Shown here piece after piece: positions 49,801-57,900 of a stretch of DNA of 64,000 nucleotides. The position numbers and the translations under genes are program-made. The notes below the pieces were generated by a model. It searched no databases. It saw only the letters and a list, made by a program, of their open reading frames with translations, and was not told the origin of the DNA. The first letter of the stretch is position 1. Each line of letters opens with the position of its first letter. This stretch comes from Acanthaster planci (taxonomy: Eukaryota > Echinodermata > Asteroidea > Valvatida > Acanthasteridae), in the NCBI RefSeq assembly GCF_001949145.1, contig NW_019091355.1, positions 2,003,777 to 2,067,776 on the forward strand, in the 5' to 3' direction.

Positions 49801-52800
49801 CTCTGTGTAGTAATCATTGTCAAGTTGTATTTACATGTACTTGCATAGTAAAGTGATAATTCATCCCTGTATAACGATCATTGTAAACTGGTATTCGTCT
49901 ATTTAGAGTAATTTTTGTCTCTGGAAAGCTCCGTGTAGTATTTAGCCGTATATTTCAAATATTCATCTCTGTACAGCTATCGCTGCAAAGTGTTATGAAT
50001 CTCTTTAGAGTGATATCTCATATATGTAAAGTGATCACTGGTATTAAGCTCTGTGTTGTGTTCAGACGTGCTAAGTGAGTATTCATTATTGTACATGTAC
50101 AGTGATCAGTGTTAGCAACTTCAGAGTGATATTTCATCTCAATAGTGTAATCATCTCTGCTGAGTTCTGCTTAATATTCAGCTGTGCGAGTATTCGCCCT
50201 GTATAGTTATTACTGTAAACTACCATTCATCAGTGTAAAGCGTTCAATCGTATTCAATCCAGTAGAGTGAACTAGAATGCATAGAGTACTCTGTTACGTT
50301 AACTGGTATTCAACTCCGTGCTTCTCTGTTCATATATGTGGTTGTTCAGTTCTTTGTAGTATTGAGTAAGTTGATGTATAGTGATCATTCTCTATAGCAA
50401 TAATGTTGTGAGCTGTTATTCAACTCCTAGTAAATGGTATCCACGTATATCTCTTTATATATACATGTGTATAGTTATCATTGCAAATTAGCATTCAACT
50501 CCATGTAGTATTCAGCTTTGTTATGTATAGTGATCGTCTATTATTGTAAAAAGAAAATTCATAAAAAACTGTTATTAACCTCTTTTGTAGAGATAACTGA
50601 TTTCTGCCGGGTGATCATTGGTGTCCAGTGCTGCGTACATTCAAATTCGTGTAACGGTCATTCTGTATAGAAATTCTTTTTTTTTCTGTAAATTGATATT
50701 TGGATCAAACATTGTAAACTGGTATCCAACTTGGTTGTGCATGCATTTAGCTCTGTTCTGTGATATGAATGTTTGTACGTGTACAGTGACAGTTCATATC
50801 TTCAGAGTAATCATTCCTCCGTTAGCACGATCGAGAATTTGTATTCAACTTTTTAAAGTGATCACCGTAAACGTCTTCAACCTTGTGTTGTAAATTGCAC
50901 ATCATGTATTTTTGCTCCGTATCGCAGTTTACTGTTGCAATCATTCCAAACCAGTATTTAGCTAGTAAATTTATTGCAAACTTTTAGTTGTTGGAAAGTG
51001 TATCACTGTAAAAAAAATTCCAATTTGGTTTTATCTCGTCTACATAAGTTATGATCATTGTGAATTGACATATTCTCTCCAGACTTGTGGTGAAATTTCT
51101 TTCATTCCCAATTCAAAGTGTATCAGCAATTAGACGTGAAAGTACAGTAGAAGTCAAGAAAAATTTCCATGAGCCCTTAACCGTATTAATTTTAGTTTGT
51201 TGCGATTTGCTTTCATACATGTAGAAATAAAATTGGTCTGAGATATTGCAAGGGAAATAGGTGTATAGCATACATGTAGTTGGATAATATGGCATGTTCA
51301 AGGATTAGTTATATGCCTGTGCATTGCTAAAAATATCATAATGTGAATGAAATTTGACTCTCATGTTAAGCTGGCCTCAGATCTTACAACGACAACCATC
51401 CACTTCAATGAATTTAGAGCAATGTGAAATAAGACAGAAGCTCACAGAAATGTCGCGTTGATGTTTTCAAATCAATGATGCACCCAGTTTTTTAAAAGTA
51501 GCCAAAACTACATGCACATTTGTACAAAAGAAGTAATTTATAACTTTACATGAAGTTTGGAATACACTTTATGTAACTTGGATTTTTAGCATGAATTTCA
51601 ATGAAGTTTAAGGTTTTAACTAGAAAAAAGGACTGTTTTAACAAACTAGTCCGGATCTATCAATGATCTCAATGTGCGCTGTAACTTTAATGTTCGATGT
51701 TAGGCACCGTACTGTAAAAGCAAAATACCGATGCTAAACATGTATGTACAAAAATTTTTAATACCAACTTGGGTCGGACATGTAGATTTCAGGCAAAATT
51801 CCAAGTTTCAGGCACAGCATACACGTACATAATATGCAGATTCAACACATCTAGTCAAAGTCCTATTGTTCTTGAATGTACTGAAGGACATGCACGTTAT
51901 CATTTTTACGGGTCATGTCAAACTGCAGGAAATGTTTAAGTCAATCTGAAGAGGTAACATTGTTTATGAATAAAGCACAATTCAAGCTCGGTAAATCTCT
52001 TTTCAATTTGTGTCTGCCTACATTTGCTTAGGTTTGCAATGGGGCTTTGTACTGACAATGTGACACTTTGTAATACACCGAGTGCACTTTCCCACAAACC
52101 AGTCGGGGCTCACGGTCTGCTGAATTCCAAAGGGAAGCTCACATGTAAATAAAGTGTCGTCATCAGTTCAGAGCTCTATTTCAATTGTTGAATGTGTGTT
52201 ATTATGTGGTTAATCAGAAGTCACTGCGAGAATGTATGGTATGGCAGTTACAATGGGCGGAAATGCGCTGTACCTTAAGCCCTGATAAAACTAACAAGGT
52301 TGATGGAGTACACAATTACCTTTATTCATCCAAGTAAATAACAGCACCTTGTGGCTGTGTCCGCCTTCAGTGTTTGAAAAATACTTGTGTAAAGTGCAGT
52401 ATTGTACTTACCTGCATAGCAAAACTGGCGCCGGTAACACCCCCTGGCCAATTCACAACCTAGTCAACTTGCCCCTGGTCAACTTACTCCCTGCAACTAA
52501 CTACCAGTTCTCCCCTACCAACTTGTCCTCCCACCATTTTATGCCTTTCACACCCCCCATCCCCTACCCCCTGGCTGCCCCCCCCCTGAGGTTAACTGGT
52601 AATCTTGCTTCCTCGCCATCTTAGCTTGGCCTACTCCTTGGCCAACTTAGTTGTCTGGTTTAGGACATATGTTAATAAGGCTGGGCCTACCAACCTCATT
52701 ATTTGCGACTGGCATAAGTCTCAACACTACATTTTGTGGGTACGCAAATATTGAGATGGGCCAAAACTTTGAAAAAACACCATTTTGTTTCAAAAGCGGG

Positions 52801-53668
52801 TGAGAATATTGTACTTTTCTCCCATCCCCCTTCTTTTATCAATCAAGTAAAGCTTGACTGGTATCAGTGTGGGGTTCGTAGGAACGAGACCAATCTCTGA
52901 TTCAACAAAACTTGCCTTTACCGAGGGTTGCTGCTTCATCTTCTTAGAACCTCATTAATAATTAAGAGGTCCTTCGGACTTGGCAAATTACCCTGTTATT
53001 ACAGGAACCTTATGAAAACAAAAGATTGGGACCTAAACTTTCCTTGTTATAAGCAAAATCTTGTATTAACAGTGCTCTTATTGACAAGGTTCAACTGTAG
53101 TCACTACTACAAATAGAGGGCCTCAAGGCACAAAACAATTTGCATTTTCTCCAAAAATAATGAATTTGGGCCTGGCCTACACAGTACATATACATGTAGG
53201 CCTACAGCACAAAATTTGAAAAAATGACAAAAATTGTCTGTGATGACTGTCAAACTCTGTGCACATGGCTTGGAAATGGCAGACATGACTTGAGATGGCT
53301 GATTTACATTTAACGTTAGGCCTAACGTTTAATAAACTTAAGTGACAAAATCTTTGTCAGAGCCAAAAATAAACTGGGTGTCCACAAACACTTGTGTATT
53401 TATTACCATTTAAGCCTACATTTACCATAACTGCCATGTCAACAATTTAACGTTAGTCATATTTGTTATCACTGATAAGCACGATTATATGAGTATCACC
53501 TTTTCTGTGGACAGCATCCGGGTCCTCTTCAAGAATTTGGATGATTTCATCGTACCCGTGGAAATTGTGAACAGCATCTGCGAGCGACACTTTCTTGCGT
53601 TCGGTCACAGTCGCAAAATTAGCATACGGCTTGGTACCAATTGGGGGTAGATCCATTCTTGATTTCAA
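37801..53668 (-). CDS. Ankyrin-repeat DHHC palmitoyltransferase (ZDHHC13/17-like), 9 exons
   Basis: Predicted multi-pass protein S-acyltransferase of the HIP14-type class. Coding exons, in order on the minus strand: 53668-53500, 42070-41815, 41327-41268, 40798-40726, 40551-40373, 40241-40002, 39430-39330, 38846-38650, 38289-37801. They join in phase to 1764 nt, giving 587 residues (human ZDHHC17 632, ZDHHC13 622). Residues 20-245 are ankyrin repeats: GLTPLHKAGLRGD, ETPLHYACKRGAL, GQTPLHLVCLQGF, GNTPLHIACIN, GQTPLQILVEG. Then come about six membrane segments. The cysteine-rich domain is CGPC, HCKLCEQC, DHHC at 446-449, a Cys six residues on, then NHRHF. All zinc-ligand positions are kept, but the usual P-W after DHHC is L-F and a TTxE motif is not evident after the last helix. 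The start could also be Met5 (53656). The exon 7 donor (ATAA/GTTGTC) is weak and was chosen because only it keeps phase. Intron 1 is 11.4 kb and holds three FReD copies. The subfamily is inferred from architecture, so no symbol is assigned. Confidence 0.9.
39858..39950 (+). mobile_element. tRNA-like SINE remnant in an acyltransferase intron
   Basis: A T-arm-like end, aacgcaagaggttgtgggtt followed by caagttccactgggc, contains a box B (GGTTCAAGTTCC, 39922-39933). It is preceded by short gtatcattt repeats at 39825-39855. The A-box half is poorly conserved and I do not think it is a functional tRNA. It lies in the intron between exons 6 and 7 of the ankyrin-DHHC gene. Confidence 0.35.
40941..40975. 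mobile_element. Fragment of the foldback element seen at 61387 and 62758
   Basis: The sequence gtcaagcaaggtgttttcac followed by gcttaagcaaat matches the right arm of the two longer copies near the window end. Only one arm fragment is present, inside the intron between exons 3 and 4 of the ankyrin-DHHC gene. Confidence 0.5.
43861..44856 (+). CDS. PAN/fibrinogen-domain secreted protein, FReD copy 2 (intact)
   Basis: Single-exon gene, 331 residues from the ATG at 43861. An in-frame ATG at 43813 would add 16 polar residues ahead of the signal peptide and is less likely. The signal peptide is TVVWASVLFLSFMAKTGHC. A compact apple/PAN-like segment follows (ICGRDCSIAPQCASFNYF). From about residue 112 there is a fibrinogen C-terminal domain with the hallmark order: [73 protein letters not shown], the calcium-site motif DQDND, GAWWFKSCFNSNLNG and a C-terminal EMKIREN. 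Family knowledge: FReD proteins (ficolins, FREPs, tachylectin-like proteins) bind acetylated sugars or other ligands extracellularly, often in immunity. That role is inferred here. The gene is on plus, inside intron 1 of the minus-strand ankyrin-DHHC gene. Part is nearly identical to copy 1. Confidence 0.92.
   Translation: MTVVWASVLFLSFMAKTGHCDCLHPEITPTFYSASSHTFQGHVYHMKMASSVVICGRDCSIAPQCASFNYFTSSRICELNNKTRLQSQWAFVKMEGSVYFDKNYETSFLPAPSVRKYTSCLKLLRAGFKGSGVYTIHPSGIVDGSQVYCDMETDEGGWIVFQRREDGSVDFYRNWTDYQTGFGNLSGEFWLGNDILRNLTESEPWQLRAELGDWEGGAAWAQYGRFRVFGQQYTLDIGAYNTKSTAGDSLTDHNTYPFTTQDQDNDVSAIFNCAQIYWGAWWFKSCFNSNLNGQYHCQQPDAGFFGLQWKSWKTNQRYSLKHTEMKIRENQ
44950..45093 (+). other. Orphan exon-like segment, 48 codons, unidentified
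   Basis: A 144-nt stretch is flanked by an acceptor (aaaaattttcag) and a donor (AAAG/gtagag), with only one of three frames open. That frame is symmetric (phase 1 at both ends) and reads ELDKLNKNELRVHNLKDS, then HFGMCNCDKARPGGDEG. The composition is protein-like. No partner exons were found nearby. It may be an exon of an unseen plus-strand gene, a fossil of a transposon or retrocopy, or chance. Confidence 0.3.
46743..47762 (+). CDS. PAN/fibrinogen-domain secreted protein, FReD copy 3 (intact)
   Basis: Single-exon gene, 339 residues from the ATG at 46743. The frame is open back to an ATG at 46578, but those 55 residues are basic and Tyr-rich, while MSELLVHVTLFLAFMVHNC at 46743 is a textbook signal peptide. 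It is followed by an apple/PAN-like segment ([18 protein letters not shown]) and an extra Cys-containing linker (residues about 93-115). The fibrinogen C-terminal domain has [48 protein letters not shown], the calcium-site motif DMDND, SAWWFNTCFSCNLNGEY and EMKIREF. Two extra cysteines near GDLCGEF and CFSCNL could form an added disulfide. The start follows a TATA-like ctataaaaaa near 46363 by about 380 bp. A polyadenylation signal, AATAAA at 48288-48293, gives a 3' UTR of about 0.5 kb. It is nested, in opposite orientation, in ankyrin-DHHC intron 1. Confidence 0.92.
   Translation: MSELLVHVTLFLAFMVHNCRCECPLLFTPRSFPVDNQTNQTFQGLGYYMKTVSSVVDCGRDCSMDPQCASFNYYNSSRLCELKNTTKIYRLCASVERPESFHLDDRCRNRYDTSLLTAPYVKYTSCEGLLRAGYHCNGIYTIYPSGMAQGLQVYCDMENDGGGWTVFQRRQDGSVDFNRNWAKYQIGFGDLCGEFWLGNEALRILTESGQWQMRVNLGDWEGRTAWAEYGKFSTSGQKYTLHVGSYNISSTAGDSLSEHNSKYFSTWDMDNDIADGNCALIFKSAWWFNTCFSCNLNGEYLFHQPTSELQGIQWKSWNQRPNYSLKHSEMKIREFRQRQ
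48288..48293 (+). promoter_or_regulatory. Polyadenylation signal AATAAA for FReD copy 3
   Basis: A canonical hexamer 526 bases after the stop codon, followed by an A-rich stretch. It is the best candidate transcript end for the gene at 46743. Confidence 0.5.
48831..49080 (+). pseudogene. Decayed FReD relic (copy 4, C-terminal part only)
   Basis: Ordered, gapped matches to the 3' half of the intact copies: acacactccatgttggctca (copy 3 acacactccatgttggttca), tttacagcacaggatcagga (copy 2 tttacaacacaggatcagga), gtgcatggttcaaagcatgc (copy 2 gtgcatggtggttcaaatct), tacatggaaatcatggcaaa (copy 2 acaatggaaatcctggaaaa), and tattccccaaagcacagcga (copy 2 tactccctgaagcacactga). Deletions, insertions and stops break every frame, so this is a fossil. 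It covers the segment from about the calcium-site region to the C-terminus of the fibrinogen domain. Confidence 0.75.
49600..51070 (+). repeat. Degenerate tandem array, about 1.5 kb
   Basis: The stretch is a loose succession of phrases: gtatagtgatcatt, attgtaaactggtattca, ctctgtgtagtattcagct and agagtgatatttcatct. They recur dozens of times in varying order and spacing. It looks like an old satellite or minisatellite that has diverged, lying in ankyrin-DHHC intron 1. The period cannot be fixed by eye. No coding frame is conserved. Confidence 0.6.
52436..52620 (+). repeat. C-rich tract with gtcaactt units
   Basis: A pyrimidine-biased tract contains cctagtcaacttgcccctgg, then tcaacttactccctgcaac, and runs of c. 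The units resemble the gtcaactcgtaccctag units at the ends of the 1061-1594 element, so the two may share an origin. It is non-coding. Confidence 0.4.
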
Positions 53669-54140
53669 AGACCAGATCGATGCAACTACGATGGCAAACG
53701 TTACATGTACAATGCACGAAGACCCTCAACCATGGGCGCAGCCATGTTTTGGGGGGAAAATAATGTCATCGTGTTTATGTGCGCGCGAGCATGCGCGGGT
53801 GCGACGGCCGTCGATGTGCTGAGCAACGCGAGGTGGCGCTCGTCAATATTTGCGTTCCCTCCGCGCACGTACGTACGTATTCACAGACATCCCGCAGTCT
53901 GGTCCACTCGACGTAATGCGGCTGTATCCGAATCTCTTGTCTAGAGCTAGGTCTAGGTCTTCGCCCCATTGGAAATGCGTGGAGACGCGTAGACAATAGA
54001 CCTAGCCGTAGCTCTTGAAGCCAGTTTCGGACTCGACACGGCCTACGTGTAATATTACACACCGAGGGCGCTGCATATGCACAGGCAAAGTGGTGCTACA
54101 GTTGTACATGTACGTAGCACGTGTGCAATTCTGTGTAACT
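53669..54140. promoter_or_regulatory. Probable bidirectional promoter, ankyrin-DHHC / LARP7
   Basis: The minus-strand acyltransferase starts at 53668 and LARP7 is read the other way. The region is locally CpG-rich (gcgcgcgagcatgcgcgggt at 53781-53800), with an NRF1-like GCATGCGC at 53789-53796, and lacks a TATA box. It sits between two broadly expressed genes. Transcription start sites are unknown. Confidence 0.45.
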
Positions 54141-54938
54141 TCTTCGCATTTCGATTGAAGCAGATCAAAGAAGTCTCAGCTGCTGAAAAGGTTTGGTCTT
54201 TTCCTTCCTCCCTCCATCAGTTGTAAAGTGTAGCTATTTTCAATCAATTTACGTTTGTCTTGAATCTGTAATTTTGTCACTGTTTGTACCTCATACCTAG
54301 AGCCTTAGCACCCATGATCGTACGTACATGTATGCCCGCGGCCGCACGGACTACCGCAACAATACCATGACTACACCTTTGAGACACGAGGGGCCCAAGC
54401 TGTGCAGCTCAGTTGATAACTATAAAATTTGCCATTCGCTCAATACAATCTCTAAGCGTAATTTTTAAGAGTTCCATAATTGGTGGTATCGCATTCAGAA
54501 CTCTTTCCATCCAACAATGATATGATCACGGAGGTAGTCTAACATGACTGGGCTGCATGAAAAAACCCACAGCATTATGAACTCATAAAAAGTTGGCCCA
54601 GCACAGTAGGCATGTAGGGCCGTAAGGCTGTGCCTTACAGTTCCTGAAGTAGGAGGCTCTTGCCATGCCTAACATTACGTAGCCTGTGGCTCTAGGAGTC
54701 TGACAACTTTTTGTCACGATCTGTTAATAGGAAACAGATCACGATAGTTCCCTTGTTTATATGTCATTCATCCTGTTTACATCAAAGAGAAGGCAGTGGC
54801 TAAGAATATTTCATTAATCTTTTCCAAATTCTCAAGGGCCAACCCGTGTCAGATATAATTACTGAAAAGTAATGTCGGTAATGATTTATTTTGCAATTTT
54901 TTATCTTCTTTTGAAGTGTTTTGGTGTTTTTCTTTCAG
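54141..54938 (+). other. LARP7 5' untranslated region and first intron (inferred)
   Basis: The exon with the LARP7 start begins after a good acceptor (gtgtttttctttcag, AG at 54937-54938), so an upstream untranslated exon must exist. A possible one ends at 54190 (gctgaaaag/gtttgg), but its donor is weak. Confidence 0.35.
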
Positions 54939-54956
54939 CAGTAACTCAATCCCACC

Positions 54957-57900
54957 ATGAATGGCCAATCAGGTCTTCACCATGTCACCAGCGATGACAA
55001 GAAGAAGAAGCGACAGCGGCTGAAGAAGTTGCAGGCCGATATCAAACAACAGGTGGAGTTTTACTTCAGTGATTCTAACCTGCGTAAAGATCGTTTCCTT
55101 AAGCAGGAAATTGACAAGTCTGAAGATGGATGTGAGTACCGTGCAGGCGATTCACAATGCACTGCCGCCACCAAGAGGTTGTCACGGAGAGGCCATTTTT
55201 CAAGTTTATGGTCAACAACAAAATGGCTGACTTGCCGCAATTTCCATTCAGTGAGCGAATGTCAATACACAGTTTCAGGAAATGTGTGATTGATCGGAGC
55301 ATTTTGTGCCTCACAAAAACCTGTCATTAATCATCACTAATACCCTAAACACTTCCAAATCTTTAAACCTACTCGACAAAAACAGTGGGACTAATTCAAC
55401 GCAAAGCACATTCCGCACCAAGAACTTTTGTTGGATGTCCCACAATGCACCGTGAAAAAGGTCTCTCTGTGGCAGCCGCTTGGTGGCACATGCTTATGTG
55501 AATTGTCGGTATTAGTAGAGGCAAGATTTTCTTAAGTTCACATCAGAAATGATAATAACAGCCTGTCAGGGCATCACTGTCCCTAGATAATTTCATTTCA
55601 GATTGGGATGAAGATGGCGTTATTCAAGTGTACTGACAAATACTGCCTTTTGATCTTCTTTTGTCCCTTTTTTCCACTAGGGTATTTTGAAGCTGAGCCC
55701 CACAATGCCTTGTCACTATTTATGTAGCAATATGGACTGACAACAAGACAGTTACAATCCTTTTCTTATCCACCTGACTACATGATCGAACAACTTACCA
55801 GTTCCTCATGTTTTTTCTGCTATTTTTCCCGTGGTACTTTGAACTAAGTGGTGTTTTGTGCTTCTCCTGACAGATGTTAACATTGCAACCATCGCAAACT
55901 TCAACCGAATGCGGAATCTCACCACGGACGAATCGCTGATAGCCAGGGCACTGCGGGACTCTGATTTGCTCAAGGTAAGACTACCCTTAAGATAAGCTGG
56001 TAGGATTTGCGATAATGCTGTGGCAAAGAAATCTCTTTCGGCAAGAAGTGTGGTGCTGAAAAGAACAGGTGGTGTGGGCTTAACATTTCGACCAGTAGCT
56101 GGCCATCTTCTGGAGAAATGGTGGACTGGTCGGAGGAGGGGCGGAGTAGCACTGGATGATAACTAAACAGTGGGTTGGTGCTGAAGAATCTCATTGGCTG
56201 GTCTGCTGTCTTTAGAATGTTGGTAACTTAGATGTGACAGAGTATGCTCATTATGATGTGTCGTCAGTACCAGGTGGGGCATAGCAGCCCCATGTGCTGA
56301 ATAGTAGGTGGACTCTGGTGGAGTACATGTGGATCCTCTCTATTCATGTTCATCCTGCCCACAACCCGGGATACACTGAAGTTGACTTAAACTCAGCTTT
56401 CAAAACTGAGTACATGTACTTGCATCATTCAGCAGACGCGTGTGCAATTTTCCTAAGGCATGCACCAAGACATTGGGGCAATGTCTAATGTTCTTTTTTT
56501 GGGTGTTCCCTTGCTAGGTTAGCGAAGACAAGACCAAGCTGCGGCGAAAGACACCGGTTGAGGAACCGAAATACAACATTGACGATGTCACTGTCTTTGT
56601 GGTAAATCAATGAATAGATTATGATTTTGAAACTGTGCCTGCTGGATTGTCCGAAATTGTGTTTTGTGGACTGTGAACAGTCATCCATTTTGTGACGGTA
56701 TCTAATGTTGAAAGGACCACCCTCTTTTTGGTGCTGGAGGTGAAAAGAATAAGTACTGAAGAGTTTGTAAATCGCAGTACTAGTCTCGTTTCTCCTGTTT
56801 TTATCAAGGAAAACCTGCCTCACAATGTTGACCATGACATGCTTCAGAAGGCCTTCAGCCCTTGCGGTATCATCGACTACATCAGCCTGCCGAGATACAA
56901 GAAGACTGGCGATCCCAAGAAGTTTGCATTTATCGAGTTTGCAACTCCTGAAGGGGCAGTGAAAGCCTGCAAGGTGAAAACATGGAGGCTTATTTTCATT
57001 GACTTAATCAGGAAAAACTGGAGCAATACACTTACAATTTGTTACCATTAATTTATCTTAGTGTGGTCTTTTTACACATCCACTGTCCATTTGTTCTAAA
57101 TCTTTAAAATTAACTGTCTAGTCTTTCCCAACATTACTCTAATTAGTAATTTTGTTTATCTTTCAAGCTCTTAAATAACCCTCCAAGAGACAAGCCTAAA
57201 CCTGATGGTCACTTCCCAACAACGCGGAAAGGGCGTCTGATACTACCACAGCAGGCAGAGGCGTCTGAGCTGCAACTGAAGAGCATGAAGTTAGAGAAGT
57301 ACGGCAAACAGAAAGTAAGCAAAAGGAAGAGGGAGGCAAGTGGAATGGAAGAGACATCTCCAGAAGCCAAGAAGGAGCAGATACCCAAAAAGAAGGAGGC
57401 ATCTTCATCAAACAGGAAGCGGAACATTAGTGAAGAAACCAAGGAAGAGACTGAGAACAGAGGACAGCTTGAGAAGAAGGCTAAGACGAAAGCAGAGGCA
57501 TCTCAGGGAGAGGTTTCAAAGAAGCATGATCAGCAGCCCTGTATTAAAACCAATCAAAGGAAAGAACAGAAAATGGACTCCAGGAAGAGGAAGCACTCTG
57601 GAGGGGACGACACCCTTGAGAAATCATCACACGGCAGCAAAAACCACGAGGCCAGGTCACACAAAGATGATAAGTCAGACATGGGGGCCAAAGTTGAGAG
57701 GTCGGCTAGGGACACAACCAAGAAGGTTGCCGGCTCGGAAACTCATAAGAGGAAACGGGAAGATTCTGAAAGCAGCGGGGAGGCTTCAAAGGCCAAGAGG
57801 TCATCATCAGGTTCTCACAGAGACAAGGATGGTGTGGAAGATGGCAGGGATGCTAAGAGGAGGAGGGCGGAGTCAGAAATGGAAGAGGAGGATGGAGACA

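Larger units (their letters stand above)
42071..53499 (-). other. Intron 1 of the ankyrin-DHHC gene (11.4 kb)
   Basis: It runs from the donor G/GTGATA to the acceptor tgctatcaag on the minus strand. The join gives VHRKGWHGLTPLHKAG, a proper ankyrin repeat across the splice, which supports linking the distant first exon. On the plus strand it contains two intact FReD genes, one FReD relic, one orphan exon-like segment and a degenerate tandem array. Stretches 42071-43860, 45094-46742, 47763-48830 and 51071-53499 otherwise show no supported gene. Confidence 0.8.
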
